Source: Stentor coeruleus
Taxonomy: Eukaryota > Ciliophora > Heterotrichea > Heterotrichida > Stentoridae
Direction: 5' to 3'
NCBI GenBank assembly: GCA_001970955.1
Contig: MPUH01001171.1
Span: 1 to 22,184, forward strand
DNA: 22,184 nucleotides
Shown here piece by piece: positions 18,540-22,184 of the stretch. Positions within the stretch are counted from its first letter, which is position 1. Every line of letters begins with the position of its first letter. The translations under genes were made by a program, and so were the position numbers. The notes below the pieces were generated by a model, which saw only the letters and a program-made list of their open reading frames with translations, was not told the DNA's origin and ran no database searches.

Positions 18540-18557
18540 AAACTAAGTCTAGCTATT

Positions 18558-19844
18558 TTAGTTATAGATTAAAGTCATATGGCGTTTCTTAATCATTCTA
18601 TAATGCTTCACTGCACAAATTGTCAAAGTTATCATAATCAAACTAAGTATTGATATTAATGCATAAATCCATACTGGGATATCAATTTCACTATGTACAG
18701 ATACAACATCTTTGCATCTATACAAATAAGATCTATCATTAACATAAACTTCATAAACCCAATAATTATATTCTCCATAAATTGGGGTAACAAAATTAAT
18801 AGTTTTTTGATTAAAGTTGTGGATTTGATTAGCAAGGACTAGTAAACTCATTTTGTTATTATCAAATGACAAGCTATATGGCCAAAGAAAAGTTGTACTT
18901 TCATTCATCACATGCCTTAGAAAATACACAAGAAAATAATCAGGATAAGGCATCATCTGTTCATAAAATAATACATTGCTTTCTGAAATATCAGTTAAAT
19001 ACATATGACCTTTTTCTGATATCACTACCCCTTGACTTGCAGTATTTTTATATCCAAGATAAACAGTCTTTCGGCTTGCTAAGGTTGCATTAAAGTTTCT
19101 AAGATACTGTGTTGATATAGCAAATAACTCCCTACTTGTAACTGGTGAATAATATAAATCTCTTTTATCACAACTTAAAGCAATACCTCCAATAGCTTTT
19201 ACATACTCAGTTGTATCATTATAAACTCTTTGGTTGTTGATTGTTATCCAAAATGAAGGGTCTGGTTTTACTGTGAAATGATTAAATAAGAACATCATGG
19301 ATTCGTCTAATGCTATATTTACGACTATAATACCTGGAGCTCCTTGGTCACTGATATATGCGAAACCTCGATCTAGATCTAAAGCCATATCGACTAAAGA
19401 AGAGTTGTTTTTCATAGCATTATTTAAATCATATTCAGCAAGCCATTCTCCAGTTGGGCTAAGCTTGATAAGAGCTTTTTTCTTATTGTCTACAAGCCAA
19501 AAATTGTCTTCGAGGTCAATTTCAAATGTTGTTATTGAGCCAAATGATTTTTGGTTTTGGATATTGTTGCTCCACCAGTCTGGAAATGGACTTAGTAAAG
19601 GTTGAATTTCAGTATTCACTACTTCAGCTAAAGTAGCTGGAATTTCATCAGATAATCTTGGTAAAGATATGAAGTATTTGCCTTGGGAATTGACTTGGAA
19701 GCTTGTTGGTACACAGGATTCGTATACTTTTTTAGACTCGAAATTAAACACTTCTTGAGAGTTATTAAATGTGAAATTCAGCTGTTTAAAACCGAAGAGC
19801 AAAGTCCCAGAAACCATGGGCATAAAAAGTAAAAGCATATGCAT
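18558..19844 (-). CDS. Membrane-anchored Yellow/major royal jelly protein-family protein
   Basis: A 428-residue protein with a hydrophobic N-terminal signal (about 1-18), a long extracellular or lumenal part and one C-terminal transmembrane helix (about 390-412) followed by a short basic tail (KHYRMIKKRH), so type I topology. The middle matches the Yellow/MRJP propeller in order: FWLVDNKKKALIKLSPTGEW (115-134), the signature AYISDQGAPGIIVVNI (162-177), KPDPSFWITINN (193-204), GGIALSCDKRDLYYSPVTSR (219-238) and GHMYLTDISESNVLFYE (279-295). Several Asn-X-Ser/Thr sites are present. Yellow/MRJP proteins are best known from insects (pigmentation, royal jelly) and occur sporadically in bacteria and fungi. 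The ligand or activity here is unknown. An in-frame TAA lies directly before the ATG. The stop converges on the aminopeptidase gene. Confidence 0.8.
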   Translation of the reverse strand: MHMLLLFMPMVSGTLLFGFKQLNFTFNNSQEVFNFESKKVYESCVPTSFQVNSQGKYFISLPRLSDEIPATLAEVVNTEIQPLLSPFPDWWSNNIQNQKSFGSITTFEIDLEDNFWLVDNKKKALIKLSPTGEWLAEYDLNNAMKNNSSLVDMALDLDRGFAYISDQGAPGIIVVNIALDESMMFLFNHFTVKPDPSFWITINNQRVYNDTTEYVKAIGGIALSCDKRDLYYSPVTSRELFAISTQYLRNFNATLASRKTVYLGYKNTASQGVVISEKGHMYLTDISESNVLFYEQMMPYPDYFLVYFLRHVMNESTTFLWPYSLSFDNNKMSLLVLANQIHNFNQKTINFVTPIYGEYNYWVYEVYVNDRSYLYRCKDVVSVHSEIDIPVWIYALISILSLIMITLTICAVKHYRMIKKRHMTLIYN

Positions 19845-19899
19845 TTATAAACATGGTACTAACCATAAGTAAATTTTTATTAACACCTAAGTATTTTTA

Positions 19900-20601
19900 T
19901 TAGATATCCGTTCGATATTTCGTGACAACTTTTTCAGCATAGACTCCTCGTCCATTATGAACCTTAAACCCACAAATCTTAGGATAATAAGTATTATGGG
20001 TCTGTAGAGGGTACAGAAAAGGGAATTCTTGTAACAAAACATGAGGAAAAGATGAGCCAAAATATGCCCCATCAATTTCAGCATTTCTATCTTTAGGATA
20101 ATAAACCTCTTGACAACGAGGGCAGTAAACTTTTACGCGGGATGTCCGAAATTCATTAGACATCCCAATAGGAAGTACATTATGCCTTTCACAAAGTACA
20201 CGAGAACAAATACCAAATTTCCCAGCAAGATATTTTTCTCTCATAATAGTCATTCCTATAGGAGTTTGTATAAACCTTGCATGAATCAAGCCATAAAGGT
20301 CTGTACAAGTTTGATACAATTCTAAGTATTGCTCATTTTGGAGCTCATCTTCGTCTGGAATTCCTCCTGATAATATTTCGTAATAAGCTTCATTAAAGCA
20401 AGGGAATTTGGATTTCAGACCATATAAATTAGAAGTGTCTTTTATGAAGTCTTCAGTCACTTCAACTAAAAAGTCGTGCCCTTCTAAAGAACAAAACCAT
20501 TGAATCCAGCTGCTTTCTGAAGCTTCTTCTTCTTCCTCTTCCTCTTCTTCTGGGGCTGGATAGCCTGTGCTATTATCTGTGCCGGAAAGTTCTTCAGACA
20601 T
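19900..20601 (-). CDS. CSNK2B: Casein kinase II regulatory subunit beta
   Basis: Regulatory dimer of protein kinase CK2. The 233-residue protein matches the family over its length: SSWIQWFCSLEGHDFLVEV (30-48), DLYGLIHARFIQT (101-113), and the zinc finger with C132, C137, C160 and C163 (CSRVLC...YCPRC). The finger is followed by DGAYFGSSFPH (177-187) and the KICGFKVH segment that packs against the catalytic subunit. The acidic loop usual near residues 55-64 of animal CK2 beta is weaker (GGIPDEDELQNEQ), whereas the N-terminus carries a run of nine Glu (18-26) where animals have a short autophosphorylation site. An in-frame TAA is directly upstream of the ATG, and the frame ends with tandem TAA TAA. 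The next gene on the same strand begins 55 nt further on. Confidence 0.97.
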   Translation of the reverse strand: MSEELSGTDNSTGYPAPEEEEEEEEEASESSWIQWFCSLEGHDFLVEVTEDFIKDTSNLYGLKSKFPCFNEAYYEILSGGIPDEDELQNEQYLELYQTCTDLYGLIHARFIQTPIGMTIMREKYLAGKFGICSRVLCERHNVLPIGMSNEFRTSRVKVYCPRCQEVYYPKDRNAEIDGAYFGSSFPHVLLQEFPFLYPLQTHNTYYPKICGFKVHNGRGVYAEKVVTKYRTDI

Positions 20602-20880
20602 TTATAATAATTTTATGATAAGCGGGATCACAGATTGATTTAAAGAGTTTTTTGGTGCAAAAGGCTTAAGGATATGTTGGAGAACGTAGAGCTAAGATAA
20701 TTCCTAAGATTCAAAAAATAAAATCATGTATTAAAATATATATTTAGTGCATATGATTGATAATTATTGGATAAATTATTAAATTTTCTGTAACACCTTT
20801 ATTATCCAAGTATCAAAGCCAAGATTATTATCCCCTTTAAAAATCCTCATTTTGTGAACCTATTACTCTATCGAAACTAA

Positions 20881-21435
20881 TTATGCTGTACAGTCTCTAG
20901 CCAAATGACCTGGAGCCTGGCATTTGAAGCATTTTTTCTCAGTAGGAGTTTGTCTGGCTTGGTCACAATCCTTGGCTAAATGTCCTGCTTTGTTGCAATT
21001 ATAGCATTTGCGACCTTCTATTCTAGGATTTTCAGTCCTACCACCTTCTGGACAATCACGTGCATAATGTCCAGGTTGATTGCATGTATAGCAAGTTCCT
21101 GGTTCATTTGATCTTTCTCCTCCACGATAGCTACGATATCCTCGACGACTACGAAATCCTCTTCCTCTATAGCCTCTATAACCTCTATTTCCTCTAAATC
21201 CTCTTCTAAATCCTCTACTTCCTCTTCGATATCCTCTTGTTGGTCTTATTTCAGTATCATCAACTTTTTCACAGTCTCTAGCTATATGCCCTGGATTCCC
21301 ACATTTATGACAAAGAGCTGGCTCGGTACAGTCCTTTTGTTGATGGCCAGGCTTATGGCAATTGTAACATAATCTTTCAGGTTTGTCGCAGTCCTTTGCT
21401 ATGTGGCCTGCTTCGCCACACTTGTAACAATTCAT
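20881..21435 (-). CDS. CCHC zinc-knuckle protein, CNBP/Gis2-like, with RG-rich centre
   Basis: A 184-residue protein with six CCHC knuckles of the form CX2CX4HX4C, at 3-16, 23-36, 42-55, 115-128, 144-157 and 169-182, in two groups of three. Between the groups is an RG/RGY-rich segment (about 67-107) typical of RNA-binding proteins and a likely target of arginine methylation. The knuckles are close to one another in sequence (CYKCGEAGHIAKDC, CYNCNKAGHLAKDC) and to the CNBP/Gis2/byr3 family, which binds single-stranded nucleic acid and acts in translation control. No protease, polymerase or other retroelement domain is near, so it is a cellular gene and not a Gag remnant. The start is the only ATG after the in-frame TAA upstream. 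Confidence 0.92.
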   Translation of the reverse strand: MNCYKCGEAGHIAKDCDKPERLCYNCHKPGHQQKDCTEPALCHKCGNPGHIARDCEKVDDTEIRPTRGYRRGSRGFRRGFRGNRGYRGYRGRGFRSRRGYRSYRGGERSNEPGTCYTCNQPGHYARDCPEGGRTENPRIEGRKCYNCNKAGHLAKDCDQARQTPTEKKCFKCQAPGHLARDCTA

Positions 21436-22008
21436 TTTAAACCATTGAGAAGTAGGATTTTTTGATTAGCATTTTAGGTTTTTGATGATGGAGTATGATG
21501 AGGAATTTTTTTAGTTAGGGATGAAATTATGGAGGTTAAGATTTTAGGCAGAGGCTGGATTAGGAAATTTGATAAAAGTTTTAGGATTTATGGTTTTGGG
21601 ATAAGTGATTTTTTTAGGGTACTGCAATTTAGATATATGGGGAAATTTATAACTTTGATACGCTTTTGAGTTTGAAAGCCCTTTGTTTTGGATTTTTTTT
21701 AATCACTAATTTATTAAATTTACAATTTGAATAAGTCATATTCGAAATAACATGTTAAGAACACGATAAGCTATTAAAATTCTATCAGGAACTAGCATGA
21801 CCTATAAAATTTTAGATCTTAAGGGTTTTTTGTACTCCTTTCCTCAAAATTTATAATAGCATACATGAATTCTACCATTTAATATGGAAAATCGCCAAAA
21901 TAGTTGAAAACTGGAAGAATCATTGACTGACGCTCTCTGCAAAGACCCATTCGCTTACACCATACTTAAGAAAATATAAACAAAGACTCTGAAATCCAGT
22001 AAATCTCA
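21436..22008. other. Intergenic region upstream of the CCHC gene
   Basis: No convincing gene. The heptamer TTTTAGG occurs four times on the plus strand (21472, 21542, 21579, 21612), in a G-rich, T-rich patch just upstream of the minus-strand CCHC gene. A short plus frame from about 21524 (43 codons) is open but shows no family likeness. Further right the DNA is AT-rich with all frames broken. Confidence 0.5.
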
Positions 22009-22184
22009 ATGCCAATTTCCAAGAAAACCCTGATTCCTAATGCTGATTCATGTTCCTTTGTCTGCCCTACCCAAAAATTCCAAAATCTCAAAGTCAACAA
22101 AAATATCGAGTATCTGAAAACAAAGATGAAGAATAAAACAAAATGTCATAAAATAACTTTAAACATGTATTCAAAAATCTCCAA
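22009..22184 (+). CDS. Open frame running off the window, possible partial gene
   Basis: From the ATG at 22009 the frame is open for 58 codons to the window edge. It has protein-like composition, two Cys (SCSFVC) and a Lys-rich helical part (LKVNKNIEYLKTKMKNK). The string FQNLKVNKNIEYL is reminiscent of the segment after RING or B-box fingers, but this is weak. A preceding TAA in frame leaves no upstream coding sequence without splicing. It could be the start of a gene or chance. Confidence 0.25.
   Translation, partial: MPISKKTLIPNADSCSFVCPTQKFQNLKVNKNIEYLKTKMKNKTKCHKITLNMYSKIS

Noticed and set aside
20881..21435. The CCHC protein as a retroelement Gag remnant.
   Set aside because: It has six knuckles, an RG-rich centre and no adjacent protease or polymerase, which fits CNBP/Gis2-type cellular proteins.
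1..22184. A genetic code in which TAA and TAG mean Gln.
   Set aside because: Ten or more conserved genes, including COX15, CK2 beta, the aminopeptidase and the acyl-CoA synthetase, contain no internal TAA or TAG, use CAA/CAG for Gln, and end at TAA or TAG at the family's usual length.

Overview
The window looks like somatic (macronuclear-type) DNA of a heterotrich ciliate, most like Stentor. It is AT-rich and densely packed. The intact genes use the standard code: TAA, TAG and TGA all end frames, and Trp is TGG. The strongest clue is a set of exactly 15-nt introns of the form GTA...TAG. I find three that repair reading frames in working genes (10365-10379, 6311-6325, 6185-6199) and two that survive inside a broken gene (15411-15425, 15542-15556). 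Introns this short and uniform are known from heterotrichs. The organism is inferred from this, not from a marker gene.

Layout. 1-1120: no intact gene, but a decayed membrane-channel-like frame. 1121-3689 (+): heme A synthase COX15 and a six-blade Kelch protein. 3752-9158 (-): a small basic protein, a large p25-alpha/EF-hand-like protein whose first two exons are recovered here through 15-nt introns, and a long-chain acyl-CoA synthetase, with a gene relic between the last two. 9705-11561 (-): one gene split by a 15-nt intron, coding for a predicted mitochondrial helical protein of about 613 residues. 11562-15700: mostly decayed DNA, with a minus-strand relic, a small disordered-protein gene (+) and a long coiled-coil pseudogene (+). 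15903-18539 (+): a small secreted protein and a leukotriene-A4-hydrolase-type aminopeptidase. 18558-21435 (-): a membrane-anchored Yellow/major-royal-jelly-type protein, casein kinase II beta, and a six-knuckle CCHC zinc finger protein with an RG-rich centre. The right end has an open frame running off the window.

The genes are mainly unrelated housekeeping functions (respiratory heme synthesis, lipid activation, kinase regulation, RNA binding, peptide hydrolysis) and do not form a pathway or operon. Spacing is very tight: 9 nt between two same-strand genes (4337/4327) and 18 nt between two converging stop codons (18539/18558). No tRNA, rRNA, CRISPR, insertion sequence or telomere was seen. 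The most interesting points are the 15-nt introns and the gene models they change, the four-module p25-like protein, the Yellow/MRJP protein in a ciliate, and the gene relics whose in-frame stops are mostly TAA or TAG.
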